22,569 nucleotides of DNA from an uncultured Prevotella sp. (GTDB taxonomy: Bacteria > Bacteroidota > Bacteroidia > Bacteroidales > Bacteroidaceae). Shown here piece by piece: positions 13,904 to 22,198 of the stretch; positions within the stretch are counted from its first letter, which is position 1; each line of letters opens with the position of its first letter. The notes beneath the pieces are model-generated. The model did not search any database. It saw only the letters and a list, made by a program, of their open reading frames with translations, and had not been told where the DNA came from. The position numbers and the translations under genes are program-made. The stretch lies in NCBI GenBank assembly GCA_900543975.1, contig UQTI01000051.1, positions 1 through 22,569 on the forward strand, given 5' to 3'.

Positions 13904-15886
13904 TTGAAGACATTTGAAGAATTGGGTGTAAGCGAAGAGATTCGCCACGCCATTGAAGAGCTGGGATTCGAGCATCCCATGCCAGTGCAGGAAGAAGTGA
14001 TTCCATATCTGCTGGGACACGGCAACGACGTCATTGCCCTCGCGCAGACAGGTACAGGCAAGACCGCCGCGTTCGGCATTCCATTGCTGCAACGCGTGGA
14101 CCCTACGCAAAGACACACTCAAGCCATTGTGCTCAGTCCGACACGCGAGCTGTGTCTACAGATCGCTGACGACCTGAAAGATTTTTCCAAGTATATCAAG
14201 GGCATCAACGTGGTGGCTGTTTATGGAGGCACCAGCATCGTTGACCAGATTCATGCGCTGAAGCACGGCGCACAGATCATCGTGGCCACACCGGGACGTC
14301 TCATCGACCTCATGAACCGTGGCGTGGCACAGCTCGACAAGGTTGAGAACGTGGTCCTCGACGAGGCTGACGAGATGCTCAACATGGGCTTTGCCGACTC
14401 TATAAACGCCATCTTCGAGGGCGTGCCACAGGACCGCAACACGCTGCTCTTCTCGGCCACCATGAGCCGCGAGATAGAGCGCATTGCAAAGAGCTACCTG
14501 CACGACTTCAAGGAGATCGTGGTGGGATCACGCAACGAGGGCGCCGAGAGCGTGAACCACATCTATTATATGGTGAACGCCAAGGACAAGTATCTGGCCC
14601 TGAAGCGCATCGTCGACTTCTACCCGCGCATCTTTGCCATCATCTTCTGCCGCACAAAGAAGGAGACACAGGAGGTGGCCGACAAGCTCATACGCGACGG
14701 CTACAACGCCGAGTCGCTGCACGGTGACCTCTCACAGCAGCAGCGCGACCTCACCATGCAGAAGTTCCGCCAGCACCTCACACAGCTCCTCGTGGCTACC
14801 GACGTGGCAGCACGCGGACTTGACGTGGACGACCTGACACACGTCATCAACTATGGTCTGCCCGACGACATCGAGAGCTACACGCACCGTTCGGGACGTA
14901 CAGGACGAGCAGGAAAGAAGGGAACGAGCATAAGCATCATACACACACGCGAGAAGCGTAAGGTGCGCGACATTGAGCGCGAGATAGGCAAAGATTTTGT
15001 CGACGGAACGCTGCCCACACCTAAGGAGATATGCACAAAGCAGCTCTATAAGGCCATCGACGAGATAGAGAAGGCCGATGTGGACGAGGAGGAGATCGCT
15101 CCCTTCATGGACGACATCAACCGCCACTTCGAGTTTGTTGACAAGGAAGACATCTTGAAGAAGATCGTGAGCCTTGAGTTTGGCCGCTTCCTCAAATATT
15201 ATGCCGACGCGCCCGAGATTCTCAAGCCCACCAACGAGCGCAACAAGCGCGACACCGAGGGCAGAGGCAAGACAGGACGCACAGACCGCAGCCGAGGCCC
15301 GCGCAAGGCAGAGGCTGGCTTCAAACGTCTGTTCATAAACCTGGGCAAAGCCGATGGCTTCTACCCCGGCGAGGTCATGCAGTTTGTGAACCGTCATGTG
15401 GACGGACGTCAGGAGATTGGACACATCGACCTGCTGAGCAAGTTCTCTTACATAGAGGTGCCCGAGCAGGATGCACAGAAGGTCATCCGTGCCCTCGACG
15501 GAACATCATATAAGGGTCGCAGCGTGCGCTGCAACGATGCCGACAGCCGCGATGGCGGTGCCTCAGGCCGTGGCTCACGCGGCGGCCGCTCCTCACGCGA
15601 TGGCGGCAACCGTGGCTCACGCGACGACAGCCGTTCTTCAGGCCGCAGCGAGAGAACCTCACGCAGAGGCCGCGACAACGACGGCTTTGGCAAGAACGAC
15701 GGCTTTGCAAAATATGAAAAGAAGTCGAAGCGCCGCAACTATGACGACGACTCTACGTTCCAGGAGAGTGGCAAGAAAGACGACTGGAAGCAGTTTTTCC
15801 AGCACAACGACAACGTGAAGCTGAAAGGCACCGAGCCCGACTTTACCGAGGAAGGCTGGGCAAGAAGAAAGCCAAGAAAGAAATAA
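13904..15886 (+). CDS. DEAD-box ATP-dependent RNA helicase (DeaD/CsdA-like)
   Basis: A 660-residue cytoplasmic RNA helicase, probably for ribosome assembly or cold adaptation. The RecA-like cores show AQTGTGKT (47-54), PTREL (79-83), TPGR (129-132), DEAD (153-156), SAT (184-186) and HRSGRTGR (328-335). Residues about 470-545 resemble the DbpA-type RNA-binding domain (FKRLFINLGKADGFYPGEV), followed by an Arg/Gly/Ser-rich tail (about 550-600) and a basic C-terminus. The start is odd: the natural N-terminus MKTFEELG is encoded with TTG at 13904. The in-frame sequence upstream is open only back to a TGA at 13820 and holds no ATG. A bidirectional terminator follows at 15913. Confidence 0.93.
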   Translation: MKTFEELGVSEEIRHAIEELGFEHPMPVQEEVIPYLLGHGNDVIALAQTGTGKTAAFGIPLLQRVDPTQRHTQAIVLSPTRELCLQIADDLKDFSKYIKGINVVAVYGGTSIVDQIHALKHGAQIIVATPGRLIDLMNRGVAQLDKVENVVLDEADEMLNMGFADSINAIFEGVPQDRNTLLFSATMSREIERIAKSYLHDFKEIVVGSRNEGAESVNHIYYMVNAKDKYLALKRIVDFYPRIFAIIFCRTKKETQEVADKLIRDGYNAESLHGDLSQQQRDLTMQKFRQHLTQLLVATDVAARGLDVDDLTHVINYGLPDDIESYTHRSGRTGRAGKKGTSISIIHTREKRKVRDIEREIGKDFVDGTLPTPKEICTKQLYKAIDEIEKADVDEEEIAPFMDDINRHFEFVDKEDILKKIVSLEFGRFLKYYADAPEILKPTNERNKRDTEGRGKTGRTDRSRGPRKAEAGFKRLFINLGKADGFYPGEVMQFVNRHVDGRQEIGHIDLLSKFSYIEVPEQDAQKVIRALDGTSYKGRSVRCNDADSRDGGASGRGSRGGRSSRDGGNRGSRDDSRSSGRSERTSRRGRDNDGFGKNDGFAKYEKKSKRRNYDDDSTFQESGKKDDWKQFFQHNDNVKLKGTEPDFTEEGWARRKPRKK

Positions 15887-15912
15887 GAGTCTATCTGCCC
15901 CCAAAAGAAGCC

Positions 15913-15953
15913 AAAAGGGTCCCTGTCTTTAATCTTAGACAGGGACCCTTTTT
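15913..15953. terminator. Bidirectional terminator between helicase and flavodiiron genes
   Basis: A perfect 16-bp stem pairs 15913-15928 (aaaagggtccctgtct) with 15937-15952, with an 8-base loop. A/T tracts on both sides suit both convergent genes (stops at 15886 and 15978). Confidence 0.9.
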
Positions 15954-15977
15954 ATCTTTAACAGCCCTTAAGAACTC

Positions 15978-17174
15978 TTATCTTCTACCCTCAAGCAGAC
16001 GTTCAGCCATGGCCACACCAAGCGCCTCACACTGCTTGCGCACCTCAGGGGTGAGAGCTTGCTTCATGTCAACCGGTTCTCCCACAGCCTCAAACTTGAG
16101 ATGGTTCTCGTTCCACTCGCCAATCTTGGCAACAGCCTTGCTTGCCCAGCCATGGCTGCCGAACCATCCGAACAGGCGGTTCTTGATGTCGCGGTTAGAG
16201 ATCTCAGAGAGCAACACCTCCATCTCGTGATAAAGGCCGGCGTTGTAGGTGGGAGCACCAACGATCAAGCCGCTGTAACGGAAGATGTCGCGGAGAATGA
16301 ACGAATGGTGGGTCTTGGAGACATTGTAGATAACGATGTCCTTGACGCCTGCCCTGCTGGCAGCCTGGGCGATGATCTCTGCCATGCGCTCCGTGTTGCC
16401 ATACATCGTGCCGTAACAGATCACCAGACCGGGCTCTGCCTCGTAGCGCGACAGACGGTCGTAGGTGCCGATGACACGGGCGGCAAAGTCGTGCCAAACA
16501 GGACCGTGGGTAGAGCAGATATAGTCGATCTGAACGCCAGCAAGCTTCTTCAGCGCGTTCTGCACGGGGATGCCATACTTGCCCACAATGTTGCTGTAAT
16601 AGCGTATCATCTCCATCCAGAACGAGTCGCAGTTGATGTCGCTGTCCACAACGCCGCCGTTGAGGGCGCCGAAGCAACCGAAGGCATCGCCAGAGAACAG
16701 CGTGTGGGTGGTGGTGTCGAGCGTTACCATGGTCTCGGGCCAGTGGACCATCGGCGTGAGCACAAACTGCAGCTCGTGCTTGCCGAGCGACAACGTGTCG
16801 CCGTTCTTCACCTCATGCTCGCAGCCGCCTTCAATGCCATAGAAGCCGGCCATCATGCCAAACGTCTTCTTGTTGCCGATCACGGTGACGTTGGGATAAT
16901 ACTTGCGCATGAGAGCCAGCGAACCGCTGTGGTCGGGCTCCATGTGGTTAACAACGATATAGTCGATGGGGCGATCGCCGATCACATCGCGGATGTTCTC
17001 TATAAACTGTGTGAAGAAATCGACCTCTACGGTGTCGACAAGACACACCTTCTCGTCCACGATAAGATAGGAGTTGTAAGACACTCCTTTGGGCAATGGC
17101 CACAGTCCCTCAAAGAGGTTCTTGTTGCGGTCGTTCACACCCACATAATAGATATTGCTTGTTATCTCTTTCAT
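15978..17174 (-). CDS. Flavodiiron protein (FprA family A-type flavoprotein)
   Basis: A 398-residue soluble protein that reduces O2 to water and/or NO to N2O, protecting an anaerobe from oxygen or nitrosative stress. The N-terminal metallo-beta-lactamase-like domain (about 1-250) carries the di-iron ligands H77, E79, D81, H82 (HMEPDH), H144, D163 and H223 with standard spacing. The C-terminal flavodoxin domain has the FMN loop GTMYGNTERM near 255-264 and the APTYNAG segment. There is no rubredoxin or reductase extension, so a separate electron donor is needed. The ATG at 17174 starts MKEITSNIYYVGV, as usual. It is a single gene; the promoter is not clear, the best candidate being a one-mismatch box (TACACTTG) near 17219-17226. 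Confidence 0.95.
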   Translation of the reverse strand: MKEITSNIYYVGVNDRNKNLFEGLWPLPKGVSYNSYLIVDEKVCLVDTVEVDFFTQFIENIRDVIGDRPIDYIVVNHMEPDHSGSLALMRKYYPNVTVIGNKKTFGMMAGFYGIEGGCEHEVKNGDTLSLGKHELQFVLTPMVHWPETMVTLDTTTHTLFSGDAFGCFGALNGGVVDSDINCDSFWMEMIRYYSNIVGKYGIPVQNALKKLAGVQIDYICSTHGPVWHDFAARVIGTYDRLSRYEAEPGLVICYGTMYGNTERMAEIIAQAASRAGVKDIVIYNVSKTHHSFILRDIFRYSGLIVGAPTYNAGLYHEMEVLLSEISNRDIKNRLFGWFGSHGWASKAVAKIGEWNENHLKFEAVGEPVDMKQALTPEVRKQCEALGVAMAERLLEGRR

Positions 17175-17255
17175 AATGTCTGAGCTTTTTCTTATTTGGT
17201 TTTATTTTAGAACTTTCGCAAGTGTATAATAAATACATTTTCAAGCGATTATTAT

Positions 17256-17384
17256 CTCAAGCAAGCAACAAAGTCGAGCGCGAGGACGTTATGTTATCTT
17301 GCTGTGAAACCGCAGGTTACGTTCGCTTCGCTCTCTTCACCAGCGGTTATGGATATTCGCCGCCTTCGGCGACGCTTGCTTGAG
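17256..17384. repeat. 129-bp intergenic element with 11-bp inverted ends
   Basis: ctcaagcaagc at 17256-17266 is repeated inverted as gcttgcttgag at 17374-17384. Inside are smaller palindromes such as cgccttcggcg near 17360. It lies between the flavodiiron promoter region and the stop of the PfkB kinase gene. Its function is unknown. Confidence 0.6.
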
Positions 17385-17418
17385 AAAATTTCCATTTTAA
17401 ATGCAAAAGTTCAGTTAT

Positions 17419-18369
17419 TTAAAGACAACCCTCTTCTTTAAAGGCGTCGAGTTTCTTTCCGAAGTCTTTCGACACATAGTTGAAGATGTCCTTGCAACAG
17501 TCGGCAGAGAACATCTGGGCGCTTTTCACCATGCTGTCCCACTGTTGTTCTGTGAGTCCACGCTCTATGTCGGCGCGGCGAATGTTGTTGCGAAGCATGG
17601 CGTAGATAAGACCGGCGTTGAAGTTGTCGCCAGCGCCAATAGTGCTCACCGTCTCGGTCTTGGGGGTGGCATACTCCTTGCGCATGTGCCCATCGCTGAA
17701 CACCACGGTGGGGTGCTCGCCATCGGTGTAGATGAAGCGTTTACAATAGAACGAGATCTCGGCGTTGTAAGCCTTGTCGGCATCGTCGATCTTATAAACC
17801 ACGTTAAAGTCGTCTCTGCTGCCGCGCACGATGTCGGCAAACTCGAGGTTCTCAATGAGGTTTGGGGTGGCCCTCATGACATCGCCACGGTGTGAGGGGC
17901 GGAAGTTGACGTCATAATAGATGATGGCGCCATGGCTCTTGGCATACTCCAGCAGTCCCTGCACCTGCGGGCGCACCACGGGGTTAACGGCATAGAAGGA
18001 TCCGAAGAGCACGATGTCGTCGGGCTGTATGTCGGGATATTCGAAGTCGAGATGCTCATGCGGTGTGTCACGGTAGAACACATAGTCGGCCTCATTGCGC
18101 TCGTTAAGGAACGCCAGCGACACGGGCGACTTGCTGTCGGGGTACACGTTCACGTTGTCGGCATTCACGCCGTTGTCTCTCAGAAAGTTGATGATATATT
18201 CGCCCACACGGTCGTTGCCCGCCTCTGAGAAGAAGGTGCATGGCACACCGGCACGGCCCAACGAAACAATGGCGTTGAACGTTGAACCTCCAGGAACGGC
18301 TTCTGTCGGTTTGCCGTTCTTGAAGATAATGTCAAGCACCGTTTCGCCAATTCCTATGACTTTACGCAT
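17419..18369 (-). CDS. PfkB family carbohydrate kinase (fructokinase-like)
   Basis: A 316-residue ribokinase-superfamily sugar kinase. The N-terminal substrate site shows GIGETVLDI and PGGSTFNAIVSLGRAG (26-41), the lid is around 85-125, and the ATP/anion-hole motif is STIGAGDNFNAG with catalytic D248. The family phosphorylates fructose, ribose or related sugars with ATP; the residues visible do not settle the substrate, but the overall pattern is fructokinase-like. It is transcribed away from the M16 protease, with which it shares an 161-base promoter region. The C-terminus (KKLDAFKEEGCL) ends normally; no terminator with a clear T run was found. Confidence 0.9.
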   Translation of the reverse strand: MRKVIGIGETVLDIIFKNGKPTEAVPGGSTFNAIVSLGRAGVPCTFFSEAGNDRVGEYIINFLRDNGVNADNVNVYPDSKSPVSLAFLNERNEADYVFYRDTPHEHLDFEYPDIQPDDIVLFGSFYAVNPVVRPQVQGLLEYAKSHGAIIYYDVNFRPSHRGDVMRATPNLIENLEFADIVRGSRDDFNVVYKIDDADKAYNAEISFYCKRFIYTDGEHPTVVFSDGHMRKEYATPKTETVSTIGAGDNFNAGLIYAMLRNNIRRADIERGLTEQQWDSMVKSAQMFSADCCKDIFNYVSKDFGKKLDAFKEEGCL

Positions 18370-18398
18370 GTTATCTTGATTTTTTATCTTTTAGAATG

Positions 18399-18429
18399 CA
18401 AATATCTTAAATATTTTGGAATTAGCAAA
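18399..18429 (-). promoter_or_regulatory. Promoter of the PfkB kinase gene
   Basis: TTTG (18426-18429), exactly 19 bases, then GATATTTG (18399-18406), one mismatch from TAnnTTTG. It is 30 bases before the ATG at 18369. Confidence 0.55.
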
Positions 18430-18448
18430 AAGATTATTCGTATTTTTG
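18415..18448 (+). promoter_or_regulatory. Promoter of the M16 protease gene, overlapping the divergent one
   Basis: TATTTTTG at 18441-18448 matches the -7 consensus. A TTTG at 18415-18418 is 22 bases upstream, slightly long. It overlaps the opposing PfkB promoter (18399-18429), so the two may compete. Confidence 0.5.
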
Positions 18449-18530
18449 TAAAAAATTAATTGAGAAGTAAACAAGCGACGAATAATAAGCCGATAAAGAA
18501 CAGTTCGTCGCTCCCAAAAACTGACAAGAA

Positions 18531-19790
18531 ATGACGCAATATAACACCGCGATGCTTCCCAACGGGCTTCGCATCATACACCGGCCGTCAGCATCGCCCG
18601 TGGTCTACTGTGGCTACGCCGTGAACGCCGGCACACGCGATGAGCTGCCGGGGGAGGAGGGCATGGCCCATTTTGTGGAACACATGACCTTCAAGGGAAC
18701 AGAGAAACGAAAGGCCATACAGATTCTCAACTCTCTGGAGCGCGTGGGAGGCGACCTCAACGCCTTCACGGGCAAGGAGGACACGGTCTATCATGCCGCC
18801 ATTCTGCATGAGCACACAGCACGGGCCGTGGATCTGCTCACCGACATCGTGTTCAACAGCACCTACCCTCAAGCCGACATAGACAAGGAGGTGGAGGTGA
18901 TATGCGACGAGATAGAAAGCTACAACGACTCGCCGTCGGAGCTTATTTATGACGAGACAGAGAACGCGGTCTTCGACCACTGCCCCTTGGGCCACAGCAT
19001 TCTCGGCGAGGCACAGCAGCTGCGCACCTACACCACGTCACACGCCAAGGCGTTCACGCAAAGGCTCTACCGGCCCGACAACGCCGTGTTCTTCGCTTAT
19101 GGCGACATAGCGTTCAGCCGTCTGGTGGCCATGCTGCGACGCGCTCACGGCATCGACGCTGCCAGCAAGCTCCTGCCATGCCCCGCCCCATCGGCGGTGA
19201 CGGAGAGGAACCGTCGGCCCTCGGCCCTCGCACCCTACACCCCGTCGTCTAACGTCAAGGAGATGAGCACGCACCAGACGCATGTGATGCTGGCAAACCG
19301 CGCCTACCCCATGGGCGACAAGCGCCGCATTGCCCTCTATCTCATGAACAACATCTTGGGCGGACCGGGCATGAACGCACGCCTCAACCTGTCGCTGCGT
19401 GAGCGACACGCCCTGGTCTACACCGTGGAGAGCTTCATAACGAGCTATGGCGACACAGGACTCTGGGGTCTCTACTTCGGTTGCGACCCGCACGACACCT
19501 CCCGCTGCCTGCGTCTTGTGCGCAAGGAGCTGGACCGCTTCATGAAGCAACCGCTCACCGACACACAGCTGAAGGCGGCAAAGCGACAGATCAAGGGACA
19601 GATCGGCGTAGCGTGTGACAGCAGGGAGAGCTTCGCCCTCGACTTCGCCAAGACTTTCCTCCACTACGGACTGGAAAAGGATGTCACCTCGCTCTTCTCG
19701 CAGCTCGACGACGTCACAGCAACAGACATTCAGCAGGTGGCGCAGGACATCTTCAAAGAAGAATGTATAACGAGAATGATTATTAAGTAA
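18531..19790 (+). CDS. M16 family zinc metallopeptidase
   Basis: A 419-residue protein with one catalytic half and one partner half, the usual size for short M16B processing-peptidase-like proteins. The inverted zinc motif HFVEH lies at residues 47-51 (H47, E50, H51), and the third ligand is E127 in VICDEIES. The C-terminal half carries the LGGPGMNARL and ERHALVYTVES segments typical of the inactive M16 domain (from about 270). No signal peptide is seen, so it is probably cytoplasmic or exported by an unrecognised route. It cleaves peptides or processes proteins; the substrate is unknown. It is divergent from the PfkB gene. Confidence 0.93.
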   Translation: MTQYNTAMLPNGLRIIHRPSASPVVYCGYAVNAGTRDELPGEEGMAHFVEHMTFKGTEKRKAIQILNSLERVGGDLNAFTGKEDTVYHAAILHEHTARAVDLLTDIVFNSTYPQADIDKEVEVICDEIESYNDSPSELIYDETENAVFDHCPLGHSILGEAQQLRTYTTSHAKAFTQRLYRPDNAVFFAYGDIAFSRLVAMLRRAHGIDAASKLLPCPAPSAVTERNRRPSALAPYTPSSNVKEMSTHQTHVMLANRAYPMGDKRRIALYLMNNILGGPGMNARLNLSLRERHALVYTVESFITSYGDTGLWGLYFGCDPHDTSRCLRLVRKELDRFMKQPLTDTQLKAAKRQIKGQIGVACDSRESFALDFAKTFLHYGLEKDVTSLFSQLDDVTATDIQQVAQDIFKEECITRMIIK

Positions 19791-19830
19791 ACGAGTTCTT
19801 GCTTAGGCATTAACTTCACGAGCGAAGCGA

Positions 19831-19860
19831 GTTATCTTCCTGTAACTTCCTATAACTTCT
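19831..19860 (+). repeat. Three 10-bp steps (tnwncttcct) in the deoD leader region
   Basis: gttatcttcc, tgtaacttcc and tataacttct are consecutive 10-base units between the M16 stop and deoD. No TAnnTTTG promoter was recognised between 19791 and 19923. Confidence 0.45.
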
Positions 19861-19923
19861 TTCGCTTGCGAAACTTAAGTAAAAAGAATATAAACAAAAG
19901 AAAATTTTAAAAAGAACAATCTT

Positions 19924-20640
19924 ATGGCAACACCACACATTTCAGCAGCAGCTGGCGATTTCGCCAAGACAGTGCTGATGCCCGGCGATCCGCTCAGGGC
20001 TAAGTTTATCGCAGAAACATTTCTTACAGACATCAAGTTGGTGACCTCTGTGCGCAACATGCTCGGCTACACTGGCCTCTACAAGGGCAAACCGGTATCG
20101 GTGATGGCGAGCGGCATGGGCATGCCCAGCATCGGCATCTACTCTTACGAGCTGTTCAAGTTTTATGATGTAGAAAACATCATCCGCATAGGCTCGGCAG
20201 GCAGCTACCGCGAATGGCTGAACGTCAGGGACGTGACGCTGGCAAAAGATTCGGTTAGCGAGTCGTCATACGCCAAGGTACAGGGCGGATGCAAGGACAC
20301 ACACATCAAACCCAGCGCAGAGATCAACGCCGTGATCGAGGCTAAGGCCAAGGAGCTGGGCATAGAGTGTAAGCCCAGCGTGGTTCACTCAAGCGACGTG
20401 TTCTACGGCGAACCGTCACAGGGCACATGGCAGGACATTGCCGATAGGACAGGCAGCGACTGTGTAGAGATGGAGAGTTTCGCCCTCTTCCACAACGCCA
20501 ACATGCTTGGCAAGCGTGCCGCCTGTCTGCTCACCATCAGCGACTCGTTCGTGAGCCATGTTGAGCTGACAGCCGAAGAGCGCCAAAACTCGTTCACACA
20601 GATGATGAAGCTGGCGCTGGAAACAGCGATAGCACTGTAA
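19924..20640 (+). CDS. deoD: Purine nucleoside phosphorylase DeoD-type
   Basis: A 238-residue cytoplasmic enzyme that phosphorolyses purine (deoxy)nucleosides to base and (deoxy)ribose 1-phosphate, a purine-salvage step. The length matches E. coli DeoD (239). Aligned active-site residues are present: H5, G21 and R25 in MPGDPLRAK, R44, R88 and S91 in RIGSAGS, E182-M183-E184 in VEMESFAL, and D207 in TISDS. The hexameric class is inferred from this pattern. It is 133 bases after the M16 gene with no clear promoter, so read-through from M16 or a non-consensus promoter is possible. It converges on the endonuclease/exonuclease/phosphatase gene across a long inverted repeat. Confidence 0.96.
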   Translation: MATPHISAAAGDFAKTVLMPGDPLRAKFIAETFLTDIKLVTSVRNMLGYTGLYKGKPVSVMASGMGMPSIGIYSYELFKFYDVENIIRIGSAGSYREWLNVRDVTLAKDSVSESSYAKVQGGCKDTHIKPSAEINAVIEAKAKELGIECKPSVVHSSDVFYGEPSQGTWQDIADRTGSDCVEMESFALFHNANMLGKRAACLLTISDSFVSHVELTAEERQNSFTQMMKLALETAIAL

Positions 20641-20647
20641 TGAGTAA

Positions 20648-20744
20648 GGAAAAAGTGAAAAACGAAAAGTGAAAAATCCAATTGCTAAGGCTGCACAAGT
20701 AATAAAGCACATGGATTTTTCACTTTTCGTTTTTCACTTTTTCC
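20648..20744. terminator. Perfect 33-bp inverted repeat between convergent genes
   Basis: 20648-20680 is exactly complementary to 20712-20744, with a 31-base loop. The arms are made of gtgaaaaa-type steps and are A-rich on one side and T-rich on the other, so they can act as a terminator in both directions. The right arm ends one base before the stop codon of the minus-strand gene. Confidence 0.85.
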
Positions 20745-20745
20745 C

Positions 20746-21654
20746 TTAATATGCCTTTAAATGCACCATCACCGGATAGTGGTCTGACGGTGCGCGGCGG
20801 TCATAGCGTTTAAACTTGATCTCGCTGGGAGCATCGTTACCCTTCTGGGCGTCGGCGCTCTTCGGGGTCCAATAGGCGTTGGTGAGGATGCCGTAGCGGT
20901 CAACCTCAAACATGGGCGACACGAACACATGGTCAATGCGCGATTCGGTCCACATGTTTGTGTCGAAGGCGTTGAACGTGCCGTTTGTGGCAAAACGCAG
21001 ACGGGCAGCAGGATAGCTGTCCTTCAAGATGCCAGACGAGGTAAAGATCTTGAAGATCTCGTTGTTCTGGTCCACGTTGAAGTCGCCTGTCACCACCACG
21101 GGCGCACCCTTGGCGATCTCGCGAATCTTAGCCACGATAAGCTTGGCAGCCTCGCGACGGGCCACGATGCCCACATGATCCATGTGGAGGTTGAAATGGA
21201 AGAAGCGCAAGCCCGTTGCCTTCTGCTCAAACTCGCCCCATGTGCAGATACGAATGCAGACGGCATCCCATCCCAGCTTCGGCGTGTCGGGGGTCTCGTT
21301 AAGCCAGAAGTTGCCGTTGTGCAACAGCTTCAGGTTATCCTTCTTATAGAAGATGGCGGCATACTCGCCCGCCTCCTTGCCATCGTCGCGACCCACACCA
21401 ATGAAGTCGTAGTTGTCGAGCGCAGCACGCATGTCGCGCAGCTGTCCCACGAGCACCTCCTGGGTGCCGAACACGTCGGGAGCCTCAAAGTTTATCATGT
21501 CACACATAACCTTGCAGCGTGTAGCCCACACGTTACCGTTTTTCTCGTCGCCACCGTTGCGGTTACGGACATTGTAAGAGCCCACATACAGGTTTTGTGC
21601 GCTCATGACCACTGCAAAGAGCAGGGCAATAGTAGAAAGAATTATTCGTCTCAT
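20746..21654 (-). CDS. Exported endonuclease/exonuclease/phosphatase family protein
   Basis: A 302-residue protein with a signal peptide (MRRIILSTIALLFAVVMSA, cleavage near Q20). The family's metal and catalytic residues are clear: N28 in SYNVR, E66 in GTQEV, H157/H160 in NLHMDH, D191 and N193 in GDFNVD, a RIDHVFVS segment, and D291-H292 in APSDHYPVM. Members are Mg-dependent phosphodiesterases or phosphatases. In exported Bacteroidales versions the target may be extracellular nucleic acid, phospholipid or a sugar phosphate; the sequence does not decide. A -7 box lies at 21919-21926, implying a leader of about 255 bases built of degenerate 22-23-bp repeats. Confidence 0.93.
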   Translation of the reverse strand: MRRIILSTIALLFAVVMSAQNLYVGSYNVRNRNGGDEKNGNVWATRCKVMCDMINFEAPDVFGTQEVLVGQLRDMRAALDNYDFIGVGRDDGKEAGEYAAIFYKKDNLKLLHNGNFWLNETPDTPKLGWDAVCIRICTWGEFEQKATGLRFFHFNLHMDHVGIVARREAAKLIVAKIREIAKGAPVVVTGDFNVDQNNEIFKIFTSSGILKDSYPAARLRFATNGTFNAFDTNMWTESRIDHVFVSPMFEVDRYGILTNAYWTPKSADAQKGNDAPSEIKFKRYDRRAPSDHYPVMVHLKAY

Positions 21655-21750
21655 AATTTTATTAAATTATTTTTATTTGTTTTTCTTTATTTTTCTTTTA
21701 TCAGTTTAGCCTCTTGGTTTTACAGCTTTCATTTTTGCTTTTCGCCGTTT

Positions 21751-21860
21751 TCACCTTTCAGCTTATGCTGTCTTCACCTCTTGAGATTAAAGCTTTCACC
21801 CCTTGGCTTTTACAGCTTTCACCCCTTAAGGCTTGTTGTTTTCACCTCTTGGCTTAGAAA
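21751..21860. repeat. Degenerate 22-23-bp repeat in the leader of the EEP gene
   Basis: The element tcaccyctt recurs at 21751, 21774, 21796, 21819 and 21842 (spacings 23, 22, 23, 23), usually with agcttt or ggctt beside it. The region 21661-21750 is a T-rich lead-in with one more partial copy. Confidence 0.65.
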
Positions 21861-21918
21861 AAGTTATTATATTGTTCGTTTTCTTTTGTGAGAGTTTGAG
21901 CAGTAAGCTATTCAACCG

Positions 21919-21926
21919 CAAAGTTA
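21919..21926 (-). promoter_or_regulatory. -7 box for the EEP gene
   Basis: TAACTTTG on the minus strand. CAAA motifs lie 15 and 24 bases further up on the plus strand, neither at the usual spacing. Confidence 0.5.
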
Positions 21927-22014
21927 ATAAAAAAACAAAGACAAAGGTGCCAAAACCGAATAAAAATCGGTCTCGACACCCGTCCTATCACTTGAATTCT
22001 TTTAGACAAAAATC

Positions 22015-22035
22015 AGAGGTTGTCAAGCAACCTCT
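22015..22035. terminator. Hairpin of the first duplicated unit
   Basis: An 8-bp stem agaggttg (22015-22022) pairs with caacctct (22028-22035) around tcaag, with T-rich sequence downstream on both strands. Confidence 0.6.
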
Positions 22036-22131
22036 TTATTGTAAGGTTTTTTTGTGTGATCATCGGGTTAGATTATACGTTTATTTATGGACAACCCATC
22101 TTATTATTTGAAATCTTTTAGACAAAAATCA

Positions 22132-22152
22132 GCGGTTGCCAAGCAACCGCTT
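22132..22152. terminator. Hairpin of the second duplicated unit, terminator of the GH76 gene
   Basis: An 8-bp stem agcggttg (22132-22139) pairs with caaccgct (22145-22152) around ccaag. On the minus strand it lies 47 bases after the GH76 stop and is followed by gattttt. Confidence 0.65.
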
Positions 22153-22198
22153 TATTGTAAGGTTTTTTTATTGTGATCATCGGGCTATATTATGCGTT

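Noticed and set aside
16059..17183. 374-codon plus-strand frame opposite the flavodiiron gene
   Set aside because: It is the GC-rich antisense shadow of a protein with all its metal ligands intact.
21833..22111. Plus-strand frame of 92 codons in the duplicated hairpin region
   Set aside because: It spans a promoter and a hairpin unit and has no recognisable protein features.
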